From Lasioglossum baleicum (taxonomy: Eukaryota; Arthropoda; Insecta; Hymenoptera; Halictidae): DNA of 64,000 nucleotides. Below the pieces are notes generated by a model. It saw nothing but the letters and a program-made list of their open reading frames with translations, did not search any database and was not told the origin of the DNA. The stretch lies in contig NW_027469238.1 in assembly GCF_051020765.1 (NCBI RefSeq), positions 62,001-126,000 on the forward strand. The letters are read 5' to 3'. The translations under genes were made by a program, and so were the position numbers. Shown piece by piece: positions 1 through 15,814 of this stretch (its first letter is position 1; each line of letters opens with the position of its first letter).

Positions 1-2680
1 CGCATAACGCATTACGCATAACGCATAACGCATAATGCATAACGCATAACGCTTAACGCATAGCTCATAACGCATAACGCATAACGCATAACGCATAACG
101 CATAACGCATAACGCATAACGCATTACGCATAACGCATAACGCATAACGCATAACGAATTACGCATAACGCATAACGCATAACGCATAACGCATAACGGA
201 TAACGCATAACGCATAACGCATAACGCATAACGCATCGCGCATAACGCATAACGGATAACGCATAACGCATAACGCATAACGGATAACGCATAACGCATA
301 ACGCATAACGCATAACGCATAACGCATAACGCATAACGCATAACGCATAACGCATAACGCATAACGCATAACGCATAACGCATAACGCATAACGCATAAC
401 GCATAACGCATAACGCATAACGCATAACGCATAACACATAACGCATAACACATAACGCATAACGCATAACGCATAACGCTTAACGCATAACGCCTAACGC
501 ATAACGCGTAACTCATAATGCATAACGCATAACGCTTAACGCATAGCCCATAACGCATAACGCATAACGCATCGCGCATAACGCATAACGGATAACGCAT
601 AACGCATAACGCATAACGGATAACGCATAACGCATAACGCATAACGCATAACGCATAACGAATTACGCATAACGCATAACCCATAACGCATAACGCATAA
701 CGCATAACGCATAACGCATAACGCATAACGCATAACGCATAACGCATAACGCATAACGCATAACGCATAACGCATAACGCATAACGCATAACGCATAACG
801 CATAACGGATAACGCATAACGCTTAACGCATAACGCATTACGCATAACGCATAACGCATAATGCATAACGCATAACGCTTAACGCATAGCTCATAACGCA
901 TAACGCATAACGCATAACGCATAACGCATAACGCATAACGCATAACGCATAACGCATTACGCATAACGCATAACGCATAACGCATAACGAATTACGCATA
1001 ACGCATAACGCATAACGCATAACGCATAACGGATAACGCATAACGCATAACGCATAACGCATAACGCATCGCGCATAACGCATAACGGATAACGCATAAC
1101 GCATAACGCATAACGGATAACGCATAACGCATAACGCATAACGCATAACGCATAACGCATAACGCATAACGCATAACGCATAACGCATAACGCATAACGC
1201 ATAACGCATAACGCATAACGCATAACGCATAACGCATAACGCATAACGCATAACGCATAACGCATAACGCATAACGCATAACGCATAACGCATAACGCAT
1301 AACGCATAACGCATAACGCATAACGCATAACGCATAACGCATAACGCATAACGCATAACGCATAACGCATAACGCATAACGCATAACGCATAACGCATAA
1401 CGCATAACGCATAACGCATAACGCATAACGCATAACGCATAACGCATAACGCACAAAGCATAACGCATAACGCATAACGCGTAACGCATGACGCATAACG
1501 CATAACGCATAACGCATAACGCATAACGCATAACGCTTAACGCATAACGCCTAACGCATAACGCGTAACGCATAATGCATAACGCATAACGCTTAACGCA
1601 TAGCCCATAACGCTTAACGCATAACGCATAACGCATCGCGCATAACGCATAACGGATAACGCATAACCCATAACGCATAACGCATAACGGATAACGCATA
1701 ACGCATAACGCATAGCGCATAACGAATAACGCATAACGCATAACCCATAACGCATAACGCATAACGCATAACGCATAACGCATAACGCATAACGCATAAC
1801 GCATAACGCATAACGCATAACGCATAACGCATAACGCATAACGCATAACGCATAACGCATAACGCATAACGCATAACGCATAACGCATAACGCATAACGC
1901 ATAACGCATAACGCATAACGCATAACGCATAACGCATAACGCATAACGCATAACGGATAACGCATGACGCATAACGCATAACGCATAACGCATAACGCAT
2001 AACGCATAACGCATAACGCATAACGCTTAACGCATAACGCCTAACGCATAACGGGTAACGCATAATGCATAACGCATAACGCATAACCCATAACGCATAA
2101 CGCATAACGCATAACGCATAACGCATAACGGATAACGCAAGACGCATAACGCATAACGCATAAAGCATAACGCATAACGCATAACGCATAACGGATAACG
2201 CATAACGCATAACGCATAGCGCATAACGAATAACGCATAACGCATAACGCATAACGCATAACGCATAACGCATACCGCATAACGCATAATGCATAACGCA
2301 CAACGCATAACGCATAACGCATAACGCATAACGCTTAACGCATAACGCCTAACGCATAACGCGTAACTCATAATGCATAACGCATAACGCTTAACGCATA
2401 GCCCATAACGCATAACGCATAACGCATCGCGCATAACGCATAACGGATAACGCATAACGCATAACGCATAACGGATAACGCATAACGCATAACGCATAAC
2501 GCATAACGAATTACGCATAACGCATAACCCATAACGCATAACGCATAACGCATAACGCATAACGCATAACGCATAACGCATAACGCATAACGCATAACGC
2601 ATAACGCATAACGCATAACGCATAACGCATAACGCATAACGCATAACGCATAACGCATAACGCATAACGCATAACGCATA
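1..2680. repeat. Variant-rich left segment, copy 1 of a ~2.7 kb duplication
   Basis: Dense in the double-change units CGAATTA (155, 659, 988, 2507) and CGCATCG, with paired CGGATAA four units apart. A compound signature at 1450 (CGCACAA followed by AGCATAA) and a CGCATAG unit at 1709 followed two units later by CGAATAA both recur exactly 2,681 bases downstream. The right limit is approximate. Confidence 0.8.
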
Positions 2681-5215
2681 ACGGATAACGCATAACGCTT
2701 AACGCATAACGCATTACGCATAACGCATAACGCATAATGCATAACGCATAACGCTTAACGCATAGCTCATAACGCATAACGCATAACGCATAACGCATAA
2801 CGCATTACGCATAACGCATAACGCATAACGCATAACGCATTACGCATAACGCATAACGCATAACGCATAACGAATTACGCATAACGCATAACGCATAACG
2901 CATAACGCATAACGGATAACGCATAACGCATAACGCATAACGCATAACGCATCGCGCATAACGCATAACGGATAACGCATAACGCATAACGCATAACGGA
3001 TAACGCATAACGCATAACGCATAACGCATAACGCATAACGCATAACGCATAACGCATAACGCATAACGCATAACGCATAACGCATAACGCATAACGCATA
3101 ACGCATAACGCATAACGCATAACGCATAACGCATAACGCATAACACATAACGCATAACACATAACGCATAACGCATAACGCATAACGCTTAACGCATAGC
3201 CCATAACGCATAACGCATAACGCATCGCGCATAACGCATAACGGATAACGCATAACGCATAACGCATAACGGATAACGCATAACGCATAACGCATAACGC
3301 ATAACGAATTACGCATAACGCATAACCCATAACGCATAACGCATAACGCATAACGCATAACGCATAACGCATAACGCATAACGCATAACGCATAACGCAT
3401 AACGCATAACGCATAACGCATAACGCATAACGCATAACGCATAACGCATAACGCATAACGCATAACGCATAACGCATAACGCATAACGCATAACGCATAA
3501 CGCATAACGCATAACGCATAACGCATAACGCATAACGCATAACGCATAACGGATAACGCATAACGCTTAACGCATAACGCATTACGCATAACGCATAACG
3601 CATAATGCATAACGCATAACGCTTAACGCATAGCTCATAACGCATAACGCATAACGCATAACGCATAACGCATAACGCATAACGCATAACGCATTACGCA
3701 TAACGCATAACGCATAACGCATAACGAATTACGCATAACGCATAACGCATAACGCATAACGCATAACGGATAACGCATAACGCATAACGCATAACGCATA
3801 ACGCATCGCGCATAACGCATAACGGATAACGCATAACGCATAACGCATAACGGATAACGCATAACGCATAACGCATAACGCATAACGCATAACGCATAAC
3901 GCATAACGCATAACGCATAACGCATAACGCATAACGCATAACGCATAACGCATAACGCATAACGCATAACGCATAACGCATAACGCATAACGCATAACGC
4001 ATAACGCATAACGCATAACGCATAACGCATAACGCATAACGCATAACGCATAACGCATAACGCATAACGCATAACGCATAACGCATAACGCATAACGCAT
4101 AACGCATAACGCATAACGCATAACGCATAACGCACAAAGCATAACGCATAACGCATAACGCGTAACGCATGACGCATAACGCATAACGCATAACGCATAA
4201 CGCATAACGCATAACGCTTAACGCATAACGCCTAACGCATAACGCGTAACGCATAATGCATAACGCATAACGCTTAACGCATAGCCCATAACGCTTAACG
4301 CATAACGCATAACGCATCGCGCATAACGCATAACGGATAACGCATAACCCATAACGCATAACGCATAACGGATAACGCATAACGCATAACGCATAGCGCA
4401 TAACGAATAACGCATAACGCATAACCCATAACGCATAACGCATAACGCATAACGCATAACGCATAACGCATAACGCATAACGCATAACGCATAACGCATA
4501 ACGCATAACGCATAACGCATAACGCATAACGCATAACGCATAACGCATAACGCATAACGCATAACGCATAACGCATAACGCATAACGCATAACGCATAAC
4601 GGATAACGCAAGACGCATAACGCATAACGCATAAAGCATAACGCATAACGCATGACGCATAACGGATAACGCATAACGCATAACGCATAGCGCATAACGA
4701 ATAACGCATAACGCATAACGCATAACGCATAACGCATAACGCATACCGCATAACGCATAATGCATAACGCACAACGCATAACGCATAACGCATAACGCAT
4801 AACGCATAACGCATAACGCATAACGCATAACGCATAACGCATAACGCATAACGCATAACGCATAACGCATAACGCATAACGCATAACGCATAACACATAA
4901 CGCATAACACATAACGCATAACGCATAACGCATAACGCTTAACGCATAACGCCTAACGCATAACGCGTAACTCATAATGCATAACGCATAACGCTTAACG
5001 CATAGCCCATAACGCATAACGCATAACGCATCGCGCATAACGCATAACGGATAACGCATAACGCATAACGCATAACGGATAACGCATAACGCATAACGCA
5101 TAACGCATAACGAATTACGCATAACGCATAACCCATAACGCATAACGCATAACGCATAACGCATAACGCATAACGCATAACGCATAACGCATAACGCATA
5201 ACGGATAACGCATAA
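2681..5215. repeat. Variant-rich left segment, copy 2
   Basis: CGCACAA with AGCATAA at 4131, CGCGTAA at 4243, CGCATCG at 4313, CGCATAG at 4390 and CCCATAA at 4425 match copy 1 at a constant offset of 2,681 bases (383 units). Other anchors are offset by 2,646 to 2,737, and the CGGATAA plus CGCAAGA pair at 4600 matches 2129 (offset 2,471). Whole units were therefore lost or gained inside the copies; about 30 units around 1919-2129 are missing here. Confidence 0.8.
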
Positions 5216-7455
5216 CGCTTAACGCATAACGTCTAACGCATAACGCGTAACGCATAACGCATAACGCGTAACGCATAATGCATAACGCATAACGCTTAAC
5301 GCATAGCCCATAACGCATAACGCATAACCCATAACGCATCGCGCATAACGCATAACGCATAACGCATAACGCATAACGCATAACGCATAACGCATAACGC
5401 ATAACGCATAACGCATAACGCATAACGCATAACGCATAACGCATAACGCATAACGCATAACGCATAACGCATAACGCATAACGCATAACGCATAACGCTT
5501 AACGCATAACGCCTAACGCATAACGCGTAACGCATAATGCATAACGCATAACGCATAACGCATAACGCATAACGCATCGCGCATAACGCATAACGGATAA
5601 CGCATAACGCATAACGCATAACGGATAACGCATAACGCATAACGCATAACGCATAACGCATAACGCATAATGCATAACGCACAACGCATAACGCATAACG
5701 CATTACGCGTAACTCATAATGCATAACGCATAACGCTTAACGCATAGCCCATAACGCATAACGCATAACGCATCGCGCATAACGCATAACGGATAACGCA
5801 TAACGCATAACGCATAACGGATAACGCATAACGCATAACGCATAACGCATAACGAATTACGCATAACGCATAACCCATAACGCATAACGCATAACGCATA
5901 ACGCATAACGCATAACGCATAACGCATAACGCATAACGCATAACGCATAACGCATAACGCATAACGCATAACGCATAACGCATAACGCATAACGCATAAC
6001 GCATAACGGATAACGCATAACGCTTAACGCATAACGCATTACGCATAACGCATAACGCATAACGCATAACGCATAACGCATAACGCATAACGCATTACGC
6101 ATAACGCATAACGCATAACGCATAACGAATTACGCATAACGCATATCGCATAACGCATAACGCTTAACGCATAACGCTTAACGCATAACGCATTACGCAT
6201 AACGCATAACGCATAACGGATAACGCATGACGCATAACGCATAACGCATAACGCATAACGCATAACGCATAACGCATAACGCATAACGCATAACGCATAA
6301 CGCATAACGCATAACGCATAACGCATAACGCATAACGCATAACGCATAACGCATAACGCATAACGCATAACGCATAACGCATAACGCATAACGCATAACG
6401 CATAACACATAACGCATAACGCATAACGCATAACGCATAACGCATAACGCATAACGCATCGCGCATAACGCATAACGCATAACGCATAACGCTTAACGCA
6501 TAACGCTTAACGCATAACGCATTACGCATAACGCATAACGCATAACGGATAACGCATGACGCATAACGCATAACGCATAACGCATAACGCATAACGCATA
6601 ACGCATAACGCATAACGCATAACGCTTAACGCATAACGCCTAACGCATAACGGGTAACGCATAATGCATAACGCATAACGCATAACCCATAACGCATAAC
6701 GCATAACGCATAACGCATAACGCATAACGCATAACGGATAACGCAAGACGCATAACGCATAACGCATAAAGCATAACGCATAACGCATAACGCATAACGC
6801 ATAACGAATAACGCATAACGGATAACGCATAACGCATAACGCATAACGGATAACGCATAACGCATAACGCATAACGCATAACGCATAACGCATAACGCAT
6901 AACGCATAACGCATAACGCATAACGCATAACGCATAACGCATAACGCATAATGCATAACGCATAACGCTTAACGCATAGCTCATAACGCATAACGCATAA
7001 CGCTTAACGCATAACGCATAACGCATAACGCATAACGCATAACGCATAACGCATAACGCATAACGCATAACGCATAACGCATAACGCATAACGCATAACG
7101 CATAACGCATAACGCATAACGCATAACGCATAACGCATAACGCATAACGCATAACGCATAACGCATAACGCATAACGCATAACGCATAACGCATAACGCA
7201 TAACGCATAACGCATAACGCATAACGCATAACGCATAACGCATAACGCATAACGCATAACGCATAACGCATAACGCATAACGCATAACGCATAACGCATA
7301 ACGCATAACGCATAACGCATAACACATAACGCATAACGCATAACGCATAACGCATAACGCATAACGCATAACGCATAACGCATAACGCATAACGCTTAAC
7401 GCATAACGCATAACGCATAACGCATAACGCATAACGCATAACGCTTAACGCATAA
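5216..7455. repeat. Mixed segment with CGTCTAA, CGAATTA and CGCATGA units
   Basis: Opens with CGCTTAA and the first CGTCTAA (5230). CGAATTA occurs at 5853 and 6126; the latter is followed 14 bases on by CGCATAT (6140), a pair seen elsewhere only at 11418 and 36741. CGCATGA units near 6232 and 6551 each follow a CGGATAA. From about 7046 to 7318 the array is almost perfect. Confidence 0.75.
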
Positions 7456-7637
7456 CGCATTACGCATAACGCATAACGCATAATGCATAACGCATAACGC
7501 TTAACGCATAGCTCATAACGCATAACGCATAAAGCATAACGCATAACCCATAACCCATAACGCATAACGCATAACGCATAACGCATAACGCATAACGCTT
7601 AACGCATAACGCATAACGGATAACGCATAACGGATAA
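7456..7637. repeat. Block E, early form 1 (26 units)
   Basis: Order of variants: CGCATTA, TGCATAA, CGCTTAA, CGCATAG, CTCATAA, AGCATAA, two adjacent CCCATAA, CGCTTAA, then two CGGATAA two units apart. It lacks the CGCAGAA unit that marks most later copies and uniquely carries AGCATAA. Confidence 0.75.
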
Positions 7638-8162
7638 CGCATAACGCATAACACATAACGCATAACGCATAACGCATAACGCATAACGCATAACGCATAA
7701 CGCATAACGCATAACGCATAACGCATAACGCATAACGCATAACGCATAACGCATAACGCATAACGCATAACGCATAACGCATAACGCATAACGCATAACG
7801 CATAACGCATAACGCATAACGCATAACGCATAACGCATAACGCATAACGCATAACGCATAACGCATAACGCATAACGCATAACGCATAACGCATAACGCA
7901 TAACGCATAACGCATAACGCATAACGCATAACGCATAACGCATAACGCATAACGCATAACGCATTACGCATAACGCATAACGCATAATGCATAACGCATA
8001 ACGCTTAACGCTTAGCTGATAACGCATAACGCATAGCCCATAACGCATAACGCATAACGCATAACGCATAACGCATAACGCATAACGCATAACGCATAAC
8101 CCATAACGCATAACGCATAACGCATAACGCATAACGCATAACGCATAACGCATAACGCATAA

Positions 8163-8701
8163 CGCATTACGCATAACGCATAACGCATAACGGATAACGC
8201 AAGACGCATAACGCATAACGCATAAAGCATAACGCATAACGCATAACGCATAACGCATAACGCATAACGCATAACGCATAACGCATAACGCATAACGCAT
8301 AACGCATAACGCATAACGCATAACGGATAACGCATAACGCATAACGCATAACGGATAACGCATAACGCATAACGCATAACGCATAACGCATAACGCATAA
8401 CGCATAACGCATAACGCATAACGCATAACGCATAATGCATAACGCATAACGCTTAACGCATAGCTCATAACGCATAACTCATAACGCTTAACGCATAACG
8501 CATAACGCATAACGCATAACGCATAACGCATAACGCATAACGCATAACGCATAACGCATAACGCATAACGCATAACGGATAACGCATAACGCATAACGCA
8601 TAACGCATAACGCATAACGCATAACGCATAACGCATAACGCATAACGCATAACCCATAACGCATAACGCATAACGCATAACGCATAACGCATAACGCATA
8701 A
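8163..8701. repeat. Local duplication, left copy (77 units)
   Basis: Runs from CGCATTA at 8163 through CGGATAA and CGCAAGA (8198), AGCATAA, two CGGATAA, TGCATAA and the paired CTCATAA ending (first at 8464). The same order starts again at 8702. Confidence 0.75.
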
Positions 8702-9240
8702 CGCATTACGCATAACGCATAACGCATAACGGATAACGCAAGACGCATAACGCATAACGCATAAAGCATAACGCATAACGCATAACGCATAACGCATAAC
8801 GCATAACGCATAACGCATAACGCATAACGCATAACGCATAACGCATAACGCATAACGCATAACGGATAACGCATAACGCATAACGCATAACGGATAACGC
8901 ATAACGCATAACGCATAACGCATAACGCATAACGCATAACGCATAACGCATAACGCATAACGCATAACGCATAACGCATAACGCATAACGCATAACGCAT
9001 AATGCATAACGCATAACGCTTAACGCATAGCTCATAACGCATAACTCATAACGCTTAACGCATAACGCATAACGCATAACGCATAACGCATAACGCATAA
9101 CGCATAACGCATAACGCATAACGCATAACGCATAACGCATAACGCATAACGCATAACGGATAACGCATAACGCATAACGCATAACGCATAACGCATAACG
9201 CATAACGCATAACGCATAACGCATAACGCATAACGCATAA
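8702..9240. repeat. Local duplication, right copy
   Basis: CGCATTA (8702) and CGCAAGA (8737) lie 539 bases after their partners, and the paired CTCATAA ending (9031) lies 567 bases after. The copy therefore gained four units between these anchors. The right limit is approximate. Confidence 0.7.
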
Positions 9241-9604
9241 CGCATAACGGATAACGCATAACGCATAACGCATAACGCATAACGCATAACGCATAACGCA
9301 TAACGCATAACGCATAACGCATAACGCATAACGCATAACGCATAACGCATAACGCATAACGAATAACGCATAACGCATAACGCATAACGCATAACGCATA
9401 ACGCATAACGCATAACGCATAACGCATAACGCATAACGCATAACGCATAACGCATAACGCATAACGCATAACGCATAACGCATAACGCATAACGCATAAC
9501 GCATAACGCATAACGCATAACGCATAACGCTTAACGCATAACGCATAACGCATAACGCATAACGCATAACGCATAACGCATAACGCATAACGCTTAACGC
9601 ATAA

Positions 9605-9765
9605 CGCATTACGCATAACGCATAACGCATAATGCATAACGCATAACGCTTAACGCATAGCTCATAACGCATAACGCATAACGCATAACGCATAACCCAT
9701 AACCCATAACGCATAACGCATAACGCTTAACGCATAACGCATAACGGATAACGCATAACGGATAA
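9605..9765. repeat. Block E, early form 2 (23 units)
   Basis: Same order as the copy at 7456 but without AGCATAA and without CGCAGAA. It is followed by CACATAA three units after the last CGGATAA. Confidence 0.75.
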
Positions 9766-10332
9766 CGCATAACGCATAACACATAACGCATAACGCATAA
9801 CGCATAACGCATAACGCATAACGCATAACGCATAACGCATAACGCATAACGCATAACGCATAACGCATAACGCATAACGCATAACGCATAACGCATTACG
9901 CATAACGCATAACGCGTAACGCATAATGCATAACGCATAACGCATAACCCATAACGCATAACGCATAACGCATAACGCATAACGCATAACGCATAACGCA
10001 TAACGGATAACGCAAGACGCATAACGCATAACGCATAAAGCATAACGCATAACGCATAACGCATAACGCATAACGCATAACGCATAACGCATAACGGATA
10101 ACGCATAACGCATAACGCATAACGGATAACGCATAACGCATAACGCATAACGCATAACGCATAACGCATAACGCATAACGCATAACGCATAACGCATAAC
10201 GCATAACGCATAACGCATAACGCATAACGCATAACGCATAACGCATAACGCATAACGCATAACGCATAACGCATAACGCATAACGCATAACGCATAACGC
10301 ATAACGCATAACGCATAACGCATAACGCATAA

Positions 10333-10948
10333 CGCATTACGCATAACGCATAACGCATAATGCATAACGCATAACGCTTAACGCATAGCTGATAACGCAT
10401 AACGCATAGCCCATAACGCATAACGCATAACGCATAACGCATAACGCATAACACATAACGCATAACGCATAACGCATAACGCATAACGCATAACGCATAA
10501 CGCATAACGCATCGCGCATAACGCATAACGCATAACGCATAACGCATAACGCTTAACGCATAACGCCTAACGCATAACGCGTAACGCATAATGCATAACG
10601 CATAACGCATAACCCATAACGCATAACGCATAACGCATAACGCATAACGCATAACGCATAACGCATAACGCATAACGCATAACGGATAACGCAAGACGCA
10701 TAACGCATAACGCATAAAGCATAACGCATAACGCATAACGCATAACGCATAACGCATAACGCATAACGCATAACGGATAACGCATAACGCATAACGCATA
10801 ACGGATAACGCATAACGCATAACGCATAACGCATAACGCATAACGCATAACGCATAACGCATAACGCATAACGCATAACGCATAACGCATAATGCATAAC
10901 GCATAACGCTTAACGCATAGCTCATAACGCATAACTCATAACGCTTAA
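10333..10948. repeat. Higher-order block A1 (88 units)
   Basis: Reference copy of block A. Variants in order: CGCATTA; TGCATAA; CGCTTAA; CGCATAG then CTGATAA; CGCATAG then CCCATAA; CACATAA; CGCATCG; CGCTTAA; CGCCTAA; CGCGTAA; TGCATAA; CCCATAA; CGGATAA then CGCAAGA (10690); AGCATAA; two CGGATAA four units apart; TGCATAA; CGCTTAA; CGCATAG; two CTCATAA two units apart; final CGCTTAA. Plain units fill the gaps, and differences between copies are in their number. Confidence 0.85.
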
Positions 10949-11172
10949 CGCATAACGCATAACGCATAACGCATAACGCATAACGCATAACGCATAACGC
11001 ATAACGCATAACGGATAACGCATAACGCATAACGCATAACGCATAACGCATAACGCATAACGCATACCGCATAACGCATAACGCATAACGCATAACGCAT
11101 AACGCTTAACGCATAACGCATAACGCATAACGCATAACGCATAACGCATAACGCATAACGCTTAACGCATAA

Positions 11173-11347
11173 CGCATTACGCATAACGCATAACGCATAA
11201 TGCATAACGCATAACGCTTAACGCATAGCTCATAACGCATAACGCATAACGCATAACCCATAACCCATAACGCATAACGCATAACGCATAACGCATAACG
11301 CATAACGCTTAACGCATAACGCATAACGGATAACGCATAACGGATAA
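11173..11347. repeat. Block E, early form 3 (25 units)
   Basis: CGCATTA to the second CGGATAA with adjacent CCCATAA units and no CGCAGAA. It already has the 25-unit length that becomes standard in later copies. Confidence 0.75.
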
Positions 11348-14300
11348 CGCATAACGCATAACACATAACGCATAACGCATAACGCATAACGCATAACGCA
11401 TAACGCATAACGCATAACGAATTACGCATAACGCATATCGCATAACGCATAACGCTTAACGCATAACGCTTAACGCATAACGCATTACGCATAACGCATA
11501 ACGCATAACGCATAACGCATAACGCATAACGCATAACGCATAACGCATAACGCATAACGCATAACGCATAACGCATAACGCATAACGCATAACGCATAAC
11601 GCATAACGCATAACGCATAACGCATAACACATAACGCATAACGCATAACGCATAACGCATAACGCATAACGCATCGCGTATAACGCATAACGCATAACGC
11701 ATAACGCATAACGCATAACGCTTAACGCATAACGCCTAACGCATAACGGGTAACGCATAATGCATAACGCATAACGCATAACCCATAATGCATAACGCAT
11801 AACGCATAACGCATAACGCATAACGGATAACGCAAGACGCATAACGCATAACGCATAAAGCATAACGCATAACGCATAACGCATAACGCATAACGCATAA
11901 CGCATAACGCATAACGCATAACGCATAACGCATAACGCATAACGCATAACGCATAACGCATAACGCATAACGCATAACGCATAACGCATAACGCATAACG
12001 CATAACGCATAACGCATAACGCATAACGCATAACGCATAACGCATAACGCATAACGCATAACGCATAACGCATAACGCATAACGCATAACGCATAACGCA
12101 TAACACATAACGCATAACGCATAACGCATAACGCTTAACGCATAACGCCTAACGCATAACGCGTAACGCATAACGCATAACGGATAACGCATAACGCATA
12201 ACGCATAACGGATAACGCATAACGCATAACGCATAACGCATAACGAATTACGCATAATGCATAACCCATAACGCATAACGCATAACGCATAACGCATAAC
12301 GCATAACGCATAACACATAACGCATAACGCATAACGCATAACGCATAACGCATAACGCATCGCGCATAACGCATAACGCATAACGCATAACGCATAACGC
12401 ATAACGCTTAACGCATAACGCCTAACGCATAACGGGTAACGCATAATGCATAACGCATAACGCATAACCCATAATGCATAACGCATTACGCATAACGCAT
12501 AACGCATAACGGATAACGCAAGACGCATAACGCATAAAGCATAACGCATAACGCATAACGCATAACGCATAACGCATAACGCATAACGCATAACACATAA
12601 CGCATAACGCATAACGCATAACGCATAACGCATAACGCATAACGCATAACGCATAACGCATAACGCATAACGCATAACACATAACGCATAACGCATAACG
12701 CATAACGCATAACGCATAACGCATCGCGCATAACGCATAACGCATAACGCATAACGCATAACGCATAACGCTTAACGCATAACGCCTAACGCATAACGGG
12801 TAACGCATAATGCATAACGCATAACGCATAACCCATAATGCATAACGCATAACGCATAACGCATAACGCATAACGGATAACGCAAGACGCATAACGCATA
12901 ACGCATAAAGCATAACGCATAACGCATAACGCATAACGCATAACGCATAACGCATAACGCATAACGCATAACGCATAACGCATAACGCATAACGCATAAC
13001 GCGTAACGCATAACGCATAACGCATAACGCATAACGCATAACGCATAACGCATAACGCATAACGCATAACGCATAACGCATAACGCATAACGCATAACGC
13101 ATAACGCATAACGCATAACGCATAACGCATAACGCATAACGCATAACGCATAACGCATAACGCATAACGCATAACGCATAACGCATAACGCATAACACAT
13201 AACGCATAACGCATAACGCATAACGCTTAACGCATAACGCCTAACGCATAACGCGTAACGCATAATGCATAACGCATAACGCATAACGCATAACGCATAA
13301 CGCATAACGCATCGCGCATAACGCATAACGGATAACGCATAACGCATAACGCATAACGGATAACGCATAACGCATAACGCATAACGCATAACGAATTACG
13401 CATAATGCATAACCCATAACGCATAACGCATAACGCATAACGCATAACGCATAACGCATAACGCATAACGCATAACGCATAACGCATAACGCATAACGCA
13501 TAACGCATAACGCATAACGCATAACGCATAACGCATAACGCATAACACATAACGCATAACGCATAACGCATAACGCATAACGCATAACGCATAACGCATA
13601 ACGCATAACGCATAACGCATAACGCATAACGCATTACGCATAACGCATAACGCGTAACGCATAATGCATAACGCATAACGCATAACCCATAACGCATAAC
13701 GCATAACGCATAACGCATAACGCATAACGCATAACGCATAACGCATAACGGATAACGCAAGACGCATAACGCATAACGCATAAAGCATAACGCATAACGC
13801 ATAACGCATAACGCATAACGCATAACGCATAACGCATAACGCATAACGCATAACGCATAACGCATAACGCATAACGCATAACGCATAACGCATAACGCAT
13901 AACGGATAACGCATAACGCATAACGCATAACGCATAACGCATAACGCATAACGCATAACGCATAACGCATAACGCATAACGCATAACGCATAACGCATAA
14001 CGCATAACGCATAACGCATAACGCATAACGCATAACGCATAACGCATAACGCATAACGCATAACGCATAACGCATAACGCATAACGCATAACGCATAACG
14101 CATAACGCATAACGCATAACGCATAACACATAACGCATAACGCATAACGCAAGACGCATAACGCATAACGCATAAAGCATAACGCATAACGCAAAACGCA
14201 TAACGCATAACGCATAACGCATAACGCATAACGCATAACGCATAACGCATAACGCATAACGCATAACGCATAACGCATAACGCATAACGCATAACGCATA

Positions 14301-15806
14301 ACGCATAACGCATAACGCATAACGCATAACGCATAACGCATAACGCATAACGCATAACGCATTACGCATAACGCATAACGCATAATGCATAACGCATAAT
14401 GCATAACGCATAACGCTTAACGCATAGCTGATAACGCATAACGCATAGCCCATAACGCATAACGCATAACGCATAACGCATAACGCATAACGCATAACAC
14501 ATAACGCATAACGCATAACGCATAACGCATAACGCATAACGCATAACGCATCGCGCATAACGCATAACGCATAACGCATAACGCATAACGCATAACGCAT
14601 AACGCATAACGCCTAACGCATAACGCGTAACGCATAACGCTTAACGCATAACGCCTAACGCATAACGGGTAACGCATAATGCATAACGCATAACGCATAA
14701 CCCATAATGCATAACGCATAACGCATAACGCATAACGCATAACGGATAACGCAAGACGCATAACGCATAACGCATAAAGCATAACGCATAACGCATAACG
14801 CATAACGCATAACGCATAACGCATAACGCATAACGCATAACGCATAACGCATAACGCATAACGCATAACGCATAACGCATAACGCATAACGCATAACGCA
14901 TAACGCATAACGCATAACGCATAACGCATAACGCATAACGCATAACGCATAACGCATAACGCATAACGCATAACGCATAACGCATAACGCATAACGCATA
15001 ACGCATAACGCATAACGCATAACGCATAACGCATAACGCATAACGCATAACGCATAACGCATAACGCATAACGCATAACACATAACGCATAACGCATAAC
15101 GCATAACGCTTAACGCATAACGCCTAACGCATAACGCGTAACGCATAATGCATAACGCATAACGCATAACGCATAACGCATAACGCATAACGCATAACGG
15201 ATAACGCATAACGCATAACGCATAACGCATAACGAACTACGCATAATGCATAACCCATAACGCATAACGCATAACGCATAACGCATAACGCATAACGCAT
15301 AACGCATAACGCATAACGCATAACGCATAACGCATAACGCATAACGCATAACGCATAACGCATAACGCATAACGCATAACGCATAACGCATAACGCATAA
15401 CGCATAACGGATAACGCATAACGCATAACGCATAACGCATAACGAACTACGCATAATGCATAACCCATAACGCATAACGCATAACGCATAACGCATAACG
15501 CATAACGCATAACGCATAACGCATAACGCATAACGCATAACGCATAACGCATAACGCATAACGCATAACGCATAACGCATAACGCATAACGCATAACGCA
15601 TAACGCATAACGCATAACGCATAACGCATAACGCATAACGCATAACGCATAACGCATAACGCATAACGCATAACGCATAACGCATAACGCATAACGGATA
15701 ACGCAAGACGCATAACGCATAACGCATAAAGCATAACGCATAAGGCATAACGCATAACGCATAACGCATTACGCATAACGCATAACGCATAACGCATAAC
15801 GCATAA

Positions 15807-15814
15807 CGCAATAA
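15807..15814. repeat. Octamer unit CGCAATAA, register shift 1 to 2
   Basis: An eight-base unit, read as one extra A. Upstream anchors start units at position 1 modulo 7, downstream ones at 2 modulo 7. It is preceded by GGCATAA and CGCATTA and followed by TGCATAA then CGCACAA. Confidence 0.95.

Larger units (their letters stand above)
10333..11725. repeat. Segmental duplicate S2, copy a
   Basis: Contains an A block, an early E block, the CGAATTA and CGCATAT pair (11418 and 11432), then CGCATCG and CGCTTAA. The order matches 35649-37083 at offsets of 25,316 to 25,358. A CGTATAA unit after CGCATCG is private to this copy. Confidence 0.8.

Noticed and set aside
15744..15750. GGCATAA as a second register shift near 15.75 kb
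   Set aside because: It is a seven-base substitution variant; the only register change here is the octamer at 15807.
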